Part shown: one piece after another, positions 45,301 through 52,272 of the stretch | Numbering within the stretch: the stretch's first letter is position 1 | Layout of the letters: each line of letters opens with the position of its first letter | Assembly (NCBI RefSeq): GCF_031085295.1 | Contig: NZ_JAVFWO010000001.1 | Span: 332,391 to 396,390 of the forward strand | Length of the DNA: 64,000 nt | Origin: Microbacterium psychrotolerans | Lineage (GTDB): Bacteria > Actinomycetota > Actinomycetes > Actinomycetales > Microbacteriaceae | Direction: 5' to 3' | Notes under the pieces: model-generated | What the model was told of the DNA's origin: nothing | The model's input: only the letters and a program-made list of their open reading frames with translations | The model's database searches: none | Made by a program: the position numbers and the translations under genes

Positions 45301-46258
45301 CGTCACCCGGGCCACCGCCCCACGGGTTCGGCGCCTGCGCGTCCTCCGCGCGCCGACGCTCGCCGTCGCCGTCGTCGCCGCCACGGCCGCGGCCGTCCAG
45401 GGGGTTCGCTGGGGCACCGGCCTCGATCCGACGCCGACGGATCCCGGGATCCTCGCGGCCCTCGCGTTCGGGCTGCTCGGTGCGGGCGCCGCGGCGAGTG
45501 CAGCACGAGGTCTCCATCGGCATGCCGCGGAGGGCACGGCTCTCGCCCGCACGCGATGGCTGGGGGCGCCCGCGGTGCTGATCCTCGCTGTCGCGACCTG
45601 GCCGGCGATCGAGCGCGACTGGTTCGTCATCTGGACGATGTGGGTCGTGCTGCTCGGCCTCCTCACCCTGATGGTCTTGGTCGCGGCGCGCGGGCTGCGA
45701 TGGCCGACGGGGCTGCCACCGGTGCCGTTCCTCTTCGCCGTGTCGTTCGTGACGGCCGTGGTCGCGTGGAGCCCGCGCGACCTCCGGGTCGAGTGGTTCT
45801 CGCTGCCCCTCGGCCTCTTCCTCCTCGCGGCCGGTGCGCTGGCGCTCCGCCGGCCTGCCGCTGCGCCGGCACCCCGCCTGGAGGCGTGGCCGACGGGCTG
45901 GACCGGGTCGTGGCCGCTGCTCGCGCCCGGGCTCGTCACGATGCTGAGCGCCTCGGTCGCCGCCACGTACACCGACCCGCGCACGTGGCGGGCGATCCTC
46001 GTCATGGCGATCGCGCTCGTCGCGATCCTCGTCGGCGCCACGCAGCGCCTCGCCGCGCCTTTCCTCATCGGAATCGTCGTGCTCCCGATCGAGAACGTGC
46101 TCGCGTTCATGGTGCAGATCGGACGCGGCATCGACGCCATGCCGTGGTGGATCACACTGTCGGTGGTCGGCGCGGTGCTGCTCATCATCGCCGTCGGCTA
46201 CGAGCGACGGGCGGGCGACGGCACCGGGCTCGCAGCGCGGCTGCGCGATCTCACCTGA
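42329..46258 (+). CDS. SCO7613-type giant polytopic membrane protein with N-terminal zinc ribbon
   Basis: Very large membrane protein of 1309 residues. A zinc-ribbon-like motif occupies residues 28-44 (CPVC...CPACG), then an Ala/Gly/Pro-rich linker to about 145 with short GVG repeats. The rest is some 30 or more hydrophobic segments interrupted by one soluble linker near residues 495-550. The family (SCO7613 C-terminal domain) is restricted to actinobacteria and has no known function. GTG start inside a GTGA overlap links it to the HTH gene. Ala and Val are very abundant, giving extreme G+C and long shadow frames on both strands. Confidence 0.8.
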   Translation: MSGTTVRERRTHAWSDTAIAELLDVVRCPVCAAGIVAEQRCPACGADFAGAVGRDLWLASRNAADALRTRQALLAQVPLTPVTAPAARPAAAGADASSDPAASGAAAVHPAGAGAGATVSATGGVGVGVGAPKASATVQSVLAVAGAALVAVAAVVFTFFNPDLTDPWPRAVIVGAIAAAFLGGSAFLARRHLRFSAEAIGALGIVFLALTITAALPLLPRDANGWVFAALATLAAGGALAVLGPRAGIRAWLWTGLLSLAFVPLLLALGAGSALATTAGCLASAAAAAALVALASRTGSGARRPLTAERAALTVVQFGFAVAALSTVWGTDAATAVPTAYLASATLVSIAAIAVASARHPAGRLWSGVAGAAMVGAVAVLPIAMTALGTGTWFAAFPVAAGLGLVSVGAVAPLHRVVARGALFTGAVGVVALIAAIPTLTAFLSVAGALAGPYADRMFLLPGSGAGLTVGIAALSLSLGSFAAITAPRGVASGAAAGPASVDRHGVGAHGAQSVRDAHAQVPGAPRTEAGATPTHSASLAGGSGSEAMPQPLGTRWLGFLGAWYAVLAFLTVLSLPGLEVWARVAIGLVAAVVAGAVVTTGLRDASAAVRMPLVAGAHAAVLFAAVLSWRDDDLTVWAGTAVVASIGVLALTVPRAGRFVHVGVAFGYALVVLATALARGGADPLVVVCLTTCAAGAVAIATTFARRIPSREWHAVLVVTAVPFAIGVLQVVFERSGWTALSTAVIFGLALTLVTTTRAGLGLVVRTLAAATLVPAIAVVTVCLGAQLLPMSGSPVVLPVIAAVVAGVLASADLIGAALRRRLPPEQAHAAGLAVEASALLTAAIAVALALVRTSAGLPTTLLVLVILGTGFAVTALTAPRRYAWPLAGAAFTGALWSAWGIVGVTGLEPYLLPPALGAAVVGALLTARGRRAVGLYAAGLAIAVVPVVLALALNGTDAAIPAFAADAVAPGRAAGLVGAAWALVAASVVVTRATAPRVRRLRVLRAPTLAVAVVAATAAAVQGVRWGTGLDPTPTDPGILAALAFGLLGAGAAASAARGLHRHAAEGTALARTRWLGAPAVLILAVATWPAIERDWFVIWTMWVVLLGLLTLMVLVAARGLRWPTGLPPVPFLFAVSFVTAVVAWSPRDLRVEWFSLPLGLFLLAAGALALRRPAAAPAPRLEAWPTGWTGSWPLLAPGLVTMLSASVAATYTDPRTWRAILVMAIALVAILVGATQRLAAPFLIGIVVLPIENVLAFMVQIGRGIDAMPWWITLSVVGAVLLIIAVGYERRAGDGTGLAARLRDLT

Positions 46259-46268
46259 CCGGCGGCGC

Positions 46269-46282
46269 GCCGGACCTCCGGC
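46269..46282 (+). terminator. Short hairpin after the SCO7613-like gene
   Basis: GCCGG-ACCT-CCGGC begins 10 bp after the stop. Weak, without a T-tract, between convergent genes. Nothing else is recognisable in 46259-46399. Confidence 0.3.
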
Positions 46283-46399
46283 CCAGGAGCCGCGCCGTGC
46301 GCACAGTCCGATCGAGCCGCGGGCTCAGCAGCTGCTCACTTGCCACGATTCGTGTCGCCGACCCACCGTTTGCGACAGCTGAGCGGCCTCGACGGCGGC

Positions 46400-46912
46400 T
46401 CAGGTGTCGAGGGTGACGTCGACCTGGATCTCGGTCGCCAGACGCTCGAGCTCGCTGGTGAGGTCGTCGAGGTCGACGGATGCCGGAACGCGGGCGACGA
46501 CCGTCGCCTCGAAGAGCCGACCGCCGTACATGGCGGCATCCGCGATGTGGGTGGTCAGCTTGTCGATGCTCACGCCGTGGGCGCCCAGCACCGTCGAGAT
46601 GTCGCGGACGATGCCCGGGCGATCGTTTCCGATCACCTGCATCGTCAGCGGCCGCGCCGTACCGAGCGGCGGCTCGACCGTGCCGGTGTGCACCGCGACC
46701 TTCAGCAGGCCGTCGAGCACGGTGAGCGCCGCGCGCAGCTCGTCGGCCCGCTCGGCCGGCACCGACACCTCGATGATTCCGGCGAAGGCGCCCGACAGTT
46801 CCGCGAGCTGGCTGTTCTCCCAGTTGCCGCCGTGGTTGCCGACGACGTCGGCGACCGCCGCCACGAGTCCGGATCGGTCGTCGCCGACCACGGTGAGCAC
46901 GAGCGTCGTCAT
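46400..46912 (-). CDS. Two-ACT-domain protein, GcvR-like
   Basis: Amino-acid-binding regulatory protein of 170 residues made of two ACT domains: residues 1-75 (LVLTVVGDDRSGLVAAVADVV, then NWENSQLAELSG) and 88-165 (MQVIGNDRPGIVRDISTVLGAHGVSIDKL). It belongs to the GcvR/transcriptional-repressor-like ACT group, acting on protein partners rather than DNA. Single gene, no evident operon partner. The amino acid bound is unknown. Confidence 0.85.
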   Translation of the reverse strand: MTTLVLTVVGDDRSGLVAAVADVVGNHGGNWENSQLAELSGAFAGIIEVSVPAERADELRAALTVLDGLLKVAVHTGTVEPPLGTARPLTMQVIGNDRPGIVRDISTVLGAHGVSIDKLTTHIADAAMYGGRLFEATVVARVPASVDLDDLTSELERLATEIQVDVTLDT

Positions 46913-46993
46913 GCGGACACTGTACCCACGTGCCCCGCGTCGGCGGAGCGCCTCCGCGCTGCAGGCCGCGGGCAGGCCCGGGTCAGGATGCGG

Positions 46994-47359
46994 TCAGCGC
47001 GGCGAGAGCTCGTCGGTCACCGGGAAGGGCAGGCGGAACCGCTCCGGGTCGCCGCCGACCGCGGAGGCCGCACCGAACTCGTCGGCGATGACGGTGACGC
47101 CGCGGGCACTGGCCTCGGCGATGCGCACGGGGCGCTCGCTGCCGTCGGGAAGATGCAACGTCCACCGGTCGGCCAGATAGCCGATGCCGAGCTCGTCGAG
47201 CAGCTCCTCGGCGTCGAGCCACTCGAGCGGGTCAGCGCCATCGGGCGTGCGTTCGCGGCCGAGCAGGTCGAACACGCGGAAGCCGTCGCCGTCGGCGAGC
47301 ATCCAGCCCAGGATCTCGCTGTCGGAGCGCCGGTACTCGATCCAGTCGGCAGGCAGCAT
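46994..47359 (-). CDS. Conserved hypothetical protein, 121 residues
   Basis: Small acidic soluble protein starting MLPADWIEYRRSDSEILGWM, with repeated Asp/Glu/Leu segments and no signal, membrane helix or known catalytic motif that I recognise. Codon use and third-position G+C look genuine. The ATG at 47359 is taken because the sequence upstream in this frame is antisense to the deacetylase gene. Similar short proteins are widespread in Microbacteriaceae, to my knowledge without function. Confidence 0.65.
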   Translation of the reverse strand: MLPADWIEYRRSDSEILGWMLADGDGFRVFDLLGRERTPDGADPLEWLDAEELLDELGIGYLADRWTLHLPDGSERPVRIAEASARGVTVIADEFGAASAVGGDPERFRLPFPVTDELSPR

Positions 47360-47506
47360 GGCACCCGAGCGTAGCGAAGGCGGCGCCGGCCCGGCACGCG
47401 ATTCATCCACAACCCGCGCGCAGATCGGGCAGCGAGCGGCGGCATCCGGGTAGCATCCGAGCAGAGATCGCACGTGGGGATGCGCGGTCCGGACTCCGGG
47501 AGTCGT

Positions 47507-48673
47507 ATGGCCAGTTTCGGCACGGACCCCGCGCGGCCTTCCGCGCGGCGGCGTCGGCGCCGCGTGTTCGCGGGCATCGCGGGCGCCGTCGTCGTGCTCG
47601 CCGCGATCGGCGGCACGGTAGCGGCGATCGGGTTCGCAGGTGCGGCCGCCGGAGACCGACCGGCGGATGCCGCGCCGAGCGCCACCGCGTCGACGACACC
47701 CGACCCCACCCCCGTCCCGACGCCGCTCACCGCGGAGGAGCAGCTGCTGGCGAGCGCGGCCGACCCCGCGGCCTGCGCCGTGAGCTTCGCCGGCGAGGGC
47801 ATCGCCGACGCACCGATGCTCCAGACCCAGGGCACGCTCTATGCCGGGCTGCCGATCCCCTCGCGCGAGGGGCTCGTGTTCGCCGGCTGGTACGCGACGC
47901 CGGCGGATGCCGCGGCCCTCGCGATTCCCGGACGCGTCAACGGCTCCGAACCCGTCGCCTGCACCGACCGGCGGGTGACGCTGCACGGTGCATGGGTGAG
48001 CCCCGAGCAGAACGTCGCCGAGGACGCCCGCATCCCGATCCTCATGTACCACCAGTTCACGGCGAAGCCCGAGGGCGAGAGCGGGTGGCTGCGGGGCAAC
48101 TTCGCGTACATCGGCGACTTCGATGCGCACATGAACCACATCGCGACCACGGGCTTCTACCTGCCGACCTGGGACGAGCTGTCGGCCTTCATCGATGGGC
48201 GGCTGTTCCTGCCGAACCACTCGGTGATCGTCACTGACGACGACGCCGACCAGACCTGGTTCGACCTCGCCGTCCCGGTGGTCTCCACCTACAAGGTGCT
48301 CGCCACATCGTTCATGATCACGGCGTACCGGCAGGATCCCCCGCCGAACATGTACGTGCTGCGCCGCTCGCACACCCACGACATGCATCGCGCGGGTGCC
48401 AACGGCGACGGATTGATCGTGAACCTGTCGGTGCCCGAGATCGTCGCCGACATGGAGGCGTCGTACGGCGTGCTCGGCGTCAAGGAGATCATGGCCTACC
48501 CGTTCGGCCACTACAGCGACACCGCCAAGGAAGGGCTCCGGCAGGCGGGCTGGGAGATGGCGCGCACCATCGAGCCCGGCTACGTCACGATCGGCACCGA
48601 CAAGCTCGCCTTGCCGACGGTGCGCATCAACTACGGCATGGGACTGGACGCGCTGATCAACCTGATCGGCTGA
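47507..48673 (+). CDS. Membrane-anchored polysaccharide deacetylase with InlB-like repeat
   Basis: Cell-surface NodB-fold protein of 388 residues. An N-terminal anchor (RRRRRRVFAGIAGAVVVLAAIGGTVAAIGF) is followed by an Ala/Thr/Pro linker. A short Listeria-Bacteroides repeat comes next (TLYAGLPIPSREGLVFAGWYATPADA). The deacetylase domain starts at IPILMYHQF. The usual TFDD motif is VTDDDAD, and the metal His motif reads RRSHTHDMH. YPFGHYSDTAKEGLRQAGW is the conserved late motif. It may trim N-acetyl groups from peptidoglycan or exopolysaccharide. ATG at 47507 has GGGAG upstream; starts at 47474 or 47480 are possible. Confidence 0.85.
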   Translation: MASFGTDPARPSARRRRRRVFAGIAGAVVVLAAIGGTVAAIGFAGAAAGDRPADAAPSATASTTPDPTPVPTPLTAEEQLLASAADPAACAVSFAGEGIADAPMLQTQGTLYAGLPIPSREGLVFAGWYATPADAAALAIPGRVNGSEPVACTDRRVTLHGAWVSPEQNVAEDARIPILMYHQFTAKPEGESGWLRGNFAYIGDFDAHMNHIATTGFYLPTWDELSAFIDGRLFLPNHSVIVTDDDADQTWFDLAVPVVSTYKVLATSFMITAYRQDPPPNMYVLRRSHTHDMHRAGANGDGLIVNLSVPEIVADMEASYGVLGVKEIMAYPFGHYSDTAKEGLRQAGWEMARTIEPGYVTIGTDKLALPTVRINYGMGLDALINLIG

Positions 48674-48681
48674 GGCGACCC

Positions 48682-48695
48682 GCGCAACGGTGCGC
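48682..48695 (+). terminator. Short hairpin after the deacetylase gene
   Basis: GCGCA-ACGG-TGCGC lies 8 bp after the stop, followed by a comparatively A/T-rich stretch. Weak terminator candidate. The gap 48674-48920 also holds GGGTTCGAACCC (48788-48799), a palindrome resembling a tRNA T-loop but without any tRNA around it. Confidence 0.35.
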
Positions 48696-48920
48696 AATAC
48701 AGGGTCGAATTAACTCTTGTCAAGTTTTTCGGGACGAGACTCTTCCGCACGAGGGGCTGTCGCAGTACATTTGCAGGGCGCGGGGGGTTCGAACCCGAAT
48801 CGAGCGTCCCCAAACGACCCGACAACCCGGCCGGGTCTGCGCATTGGGGTTGTATGGCCTGTTCGGCGTGCCGTCGTGCGGGCTTCTGGGGAAGTACATG
48901 TCTGCTAGGGACGCGTCATC

Positions 48921-50495
48921 GTGCGCGCGGTGGACCGCGGTCTGAAGCCGACCGCGATCGAAGCGGCGCCGACGGGCGCCGGAGGAGTGACCCGAACGCT
49001 CCTCCGACGCCCAACTCCGACGCGCCCGCTTCTGGATGTCCTCCCCGACGCGATCGCCCCTCGCACGCAGCCGTCGCTGGAGCGCCGCCACCTGTGGGAG
49101 CGGCGCTACCGGCGGCGGCTGGTGGCGACCGACGCGCTCTGCGTCACCGCGGCCGCCGCCGCGGCCATCGTCTTCGAGACCGCGGCAGGGGTGCCGCTCG
49201 CACAGCTCGCGGGGCCCGCCCGCACCGCCCTCTTCGTCGTCTGCGCGTGGATGATGCTCCTGTCGCTCGCCCACACGCGGGAACCGTCGGTGCTCGGGGC
49301 CGGGGCGGCCGAGTACATGCGCATCGGGCACGCGACGGGCTTCGCGTTCGGCATCCTGTCGACCGTCTTCATCCTGGCGCAGCTGCCCGGCCTGCGCGCG
49401 CAGCTCATCATCGCGCTGCCCGGCGGGCTCGTCGCGCTTGTGCTGGGCCGCTGGCTCTGGCGCAGATGGCTGATCCACGAGCGCGAGCGCGGCGAGTGCG
49501 TCTCACGGGTCCTCGTCGCGGGCACGCGCGACGACGTCGAGTACGTCATCGAGAAGCTCGTGCACGACCCTCATCACGCCTACCTGGTGATCGGGGCGAC
49601 GACGACCGACGGCGGGTTCGAGCCCATCGACATCGAGGATCATCTCTACCCCGTGATCGGGTCCATCGGTTTCACGGCGGCGTTCGGCCGGGAGGTCGGT
49701 GCCGACACGATCGTCGTCGCGAGCACACCGGACGACGACCGCGACTTCGTCCGGCGGCTGGGGTGGGAGCTGGAGGGCAGTGCGGCCGAGCTCGTGCTGT
49801 GCAACCGGCTCACCGACGTGGCAGGACCCCGATTGTCGCTGCGGCCCCTCGACGGGCTGCCCCTCGTCCAGGTCAAGATCCCCGAGTTCGAAGGCGGCGT
49901 ACACGCCATCAAGCGGGGAATGGATGTGGTGCTGTCCCTCCTCGCGCTGGTCGTGATCGTGCTCATCGCGCCCTTCGTGGCCGTCGCGATCAAACTCGAC
50001 TCCCCCGGCCCGGTGCTGTTCCATCAGCTGCGGGTGGGGCGCGACGGCCGTCAGTTCTCGATGCTCAAGTTCCGCACGATGGTCGTCGACGCCGAGGAGC
50101 GGCGCGCCGAGCTGCTCGCCCGGAACGACGGCGCAGGCCCGCTGTTCAAGGTGAAGCGTGATCCCCGAGTGACGCGCGTGGGTGCGCTCCTGCGGAGGTT
50201 CTCGATCGACGAGCTGCCGCAGTTCTTCAACGTGCTGCGCGGCGACATGAGCATTGTCGGCCCGCGCCCGCCGCTTCCCACAGAGGTGAGGTCGTACGAC
50301 GGCACCGTGTATCGGCGGCTCTACATCAAGCCCGGCATCACGGGGCTCTGGCAGATCAGCGGCCGCAGCGACCTCTCGTGGGCCGACAGCGTGCGACTGG
50401 ACCTGCGCTACGTCGAGAACTGGTCGATCGCCACCGACGTCATGATCATGTGGCGTACCGCGAAGGTCATGATCGCACCGAAGGGGGCCTACTGA
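48921..50495 (+). CDS. Exopolysaccharide polyprenyl glycosylphosphotransferase (WbaP/CpsE type)
   Basis: Initiates exopolysaccharide or glycan synthesis by moving a sugar-1-phosphate from a nucleotide sugar to undecaprenyl phosphate. 524 residues: four N-terminal membrane segments (about 65-180), a soluble CoA-binding-like domain (about 185-320), and a fifth membrane segment (DVVLSLLALVVIVLIAPFVAVAI). The catalytic domain follows: LFHQLRVGRDGRQFSMLKFRTM, RRFSIDELPQFFNVLRGDMSIVGPRPP and IKPGITGLWQISGRS. GTG at 48921 follows a TAGGGACG site. It opens the surface-polysaccharide region. Confidence 0.92.
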   Translation: MRAVDRGLKPTAIEAAPTGAGGVTRTLLRRPTPTRPLLDVLPDAIAPRTQPSLERRHLWERRYRRRLVATDALCVTAAAAAAIVFETAAGVPLAQLAGPARTALFVVCAWMMLLSLAHTREPSVLGAGAAEYMRIGHATGFAFGILSTVFILAQLPGLRAQLIIALPGGLVALVLGRWLWRRWLIHERERGECVSRVLVAGTRDDVEYVIEKLVHDPHHAYLVIGATTTDGGFEPIDIEDHLYPVIGSIGFTAAFGREVGADTIVVASTPDDDRDFVRRLGWELEGSAAELVLCNRLTDVAGPRLSLRPLDGLPLVQVKIPEFEGGVHAIKRGMDVVLSLLALVVIVLIAPFVAVAIKLDSPGPVLFHQLRVGRDGRQFSMLKFRTMVVDAEERRAELLARNDGAGPLFKVKRDPRVTRVGALLRRFSIDELPQFFNVLRGDMSIVGPRPPLPTEVRSYDGTVYRRLYIKPGITGLWQISGRSDLSWADSVRLDLRYVENWSIATDVMIMWRTAKVMIAPKGAY

Positions 50496-50513
50496 TACTC
50501 CCTCAGAGGACCA

Positions 50514-50539
50514 GGCCGGCGACAACGGCGTCGCCGGCC
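50514..50539. terminator. 10-bp hairpin after the glycosylphosphotransferase gene
   Basis: GGCCGGCGAC and GTCGCCGGCC form a perfect 10-bp stem around AACGGC, 18 bp after the stop. Most likely terminator for the plus-strand gene. Confidence 0.65.
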
Positions 50540-50576
50540 GCCATAGCTGGATCCGCGGTCGTCACCCGCCGCTGCC

Positions 50577-50594
50577 CGCCAGTGCGCACTGGCG
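50577..50594. terminator. 18-bp perfect palindrome CGCCAGTGCGCACTGGCG
   Basis: The second of three inverted repeats in the 224-bp gap between convergent genes. As RNA it makes an 8-bp stem only with a strained loop, so it could instead be a protein site or a cruciform-prone spacer. Confidence 0.4.
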
Positions 50595-50610
50595 CAGGCG
50601 TCGCCGGCGG

Positions 50611-50633
50611 ACGCCCGTTCCCCAAGCGGGCGT
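50611..50633. terminator. Hairpin before the end of the GDPD gene
   Basis: ACGCCCG and CGGGCGT form a 7-bp stem with the 9-nt loop TTCCCCAAG. It lies about 85 bp after the stop of the minus-strand phosphodiesterase gene and may terminate that transcript. Between 50640 and 50719 only direct ATTCCGG repeats are seen. Confidence 0.45.
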
Positions 50634-50719
50634 GACCGCGGGTCCTTGGGCTCGATGCCCGGCCGCGGCGGCGACAACGGGCAGCGGTACATTCCGGTCA
50701 CGGAATATTCCGGCGCGGG

Positions 50720-52207
50720 TCAGTTCGACACCACGCGCACTTCGGAGAACTCGACCGCCTCGTTGGACGCGTAGGCCTTGAACAGGCGGATCCAGGGACC
50801 TCTGCCGTCCGACATCGTCACCTTGGCCTCGATCGGTTCCTCGCCGTCGACGGTGGCGCGAAGCCGGTCGTCTGACATGTCGATCCGGATCCGCACGGGC
50901 TCGCCGGCAGTCGGCGCCTCGACCGCGCCCGTCGCCAGGTCGGGGCCGGTGACGCCGTGCTCGAAGCGAGCGAGGGAGATCATGCCGTCGACGTGTAGCG
51001 AGAACTGGTATCCGTCGGCGTCGCCCCGCCCACCCAGCCCTCCCGGCGCGTCGCCGGTCAACGCGAACACCGCGCCGGCGGCACCGCCGGGCGGGACGGC
51101 GTCCGGCCAGACGATCGTCATGTCCAGACGGCCCAGCTCCTTACCCGGGGCCGCGAGTGAGCCCATCAGGTAACTGGTCGCGTCCGCCCGCTCGATGCGC
51201 AGCGCTGCCCGCTCCGGGACGAACGCGGGTTGAGCGGACCAGCCGAGCGTGTCGATCGCCGTGGGAAGGTCGCCCGGCGCCCGGCGTCCGGTGGCGAAGG
51301 AGTCGCGGTCGGCAGGTCTGCCGTCGACGAGGTACCGCACGTTGGAGCACATCAGTCCGGTGACCCCCAGCCCCGCGAGCCGTTCCACATCGTCGTGGAA
51401 CCGCACCTCCCAGCACATCAACGGGATGCCCGTGGCCACGACCTGCCTGATCACCTCGTCCGGCGTCGCGACCGGCATGCCCAGGATGTCGAAAGTCGTC
51501 GCGAACTCGTCCAGGCGATCGATCTGCTCCACATCGAAGTATCCCCACGCGATGTAGCCTCGCTCTTTCGCAGCGCGCACCTGTGAGGCCGGCGCCCACT
51601 GCTTCCAGACGAAGCGCTCGGTCGCGCGGGCCTGAGCATCGAGGAGGTCCAGGAGCACACCGGTGTTCGTCCCCTGCTTGTCCTCGATGAACACCAGCGT
51701 GTCCGGACCGAGCTCCCGCAGGACGTCCTCGAGCCTCGCGATCGGCTCCAGCGGGGTCTTGCCGCCCAGCCAGGTCCGGGCGTCCACGCGGAGCGCGCTC
51801 ACCTCGTTCCAGGTCATGTCGGCGATCTTCCGGTCGACGCCCAGCACCCGCTCCGCGGACAGATCGTGGTGGCAGATCAGCACGCCGTCCGACGTGGAGC
51901 ACACCGAAATCTCGACCGCCTCGGCGCCTGCCTGCAGCGAGTTCCGATAGGCGGCGAGCGTGTGCTCGGGCCAGTTGTCTCCGCTGCCGCGATGCCCGAC
52001 GTAGAACCTGGGCCGCCTGATCAACTCGCGGACGTCGAACGGGATGGGTGCGCGCGAGGAAGACGGCGTGCCTGAGGGGGAGGGAGCAGCGGGGATCGTC
52101 GCGGACGGGTCCCTGCTCGCGCGGGGCGGAGCCGAGCAGCCCGCCAGGACCATGGTCGACAGCCCGCCGATCAGGAAGCCGCGACGCGATATCGGAGACG
52201 GGGCCAT
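50720..52207 (-). CDS. Glycerophosphodiester phosphodiesterase-like lipoprotein with C-terminal beta domain
   Basis: Exported protein of 495 residues. The N-terminus combines a twin-arginine motif (SRRGFLIGG) with a lipobox (LAGC). The GDPD barrel starts at YVGHRGSGDNWPEHTLAAY and continues with ICHHDLS (catalytic His) and VFIEDKQGTN. After about residue 330 a beta-rich concanavalin-like domain follows (LDMTIVWPDAVPPGGAAGAVFAL ... VEFSEVRVVSN). ATG at 52207 has GGAGG seven bases upstream. It lies 65 bp downstream of the giant surface protein, likely in one transcript. It may release glycerol phosphate from teichoic acid or lipid head groups. Confidence 0.85.
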   Translation of the reverse strand: MAPSPISRRGFLIGGLSTMVLAGCSAPPRASRDPSATIPAAPSPSGTPSSSRAPIPFDVRELIRRPRFYVGHRGSGDNWPEHTLAAYRNSLQAGAEAVEISVCSTSDGVLICHHDLSAERVLGVDRKIADMTWNEVSALRVDARTWLGGKTPLEPIARLEDVLRELGPDTLVFIEDKQGTNTGVLLDLLDAQARATERFVWKQWAPASQVRAAKERGYIAWGYFDVEQIDRLDEFATTFDILGMPVATPDEVIRQVVATGIPLMCWEVRFHDDVERLAGLGVTGLMCSNVRYLVDGRPADRDSFATGRRAPGDLPTAIDTLGWSAQPAFVPERAALRIERADATSYLMGSLAAPGKELGRLDMTIVWPDAVPPGGAAGAVFALTGDAPGGLGGRGDADGYQFSLHVDGMISLARFEHGVTGPDLATGAVEAPTAGEPVRIRIDMSDDRLRATVDGEEPIEAKVTMSDGRGPWIRLFKAYASNEAVEFSEVRVVSN

Positions 52208-52272
52208 CACGTCACCTCCCGTTGTTCGCAGGCGCCCCGGCCGCCGGAGCGCCCCTCTCGGCGATCTGCGCG

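Noticed and set aside
42652..45523. Very long reading frames antisense to the SCO7613-like gene
   Set aside because: They arise from the extreme third-position G+C of the Ala/Val-rich membrane gene; their translations are low-complexity Arg/Ala/Thr with no domains.
48780..48805. GGGTTCGAACCC resembling a tRNA T-arm
   Set aside because: No acceptor, D-arm or anticodon arm can be placed around it and the T-stem pairing register is wrong; it is just a palindrome in the glycosylphosphotransferase leader.
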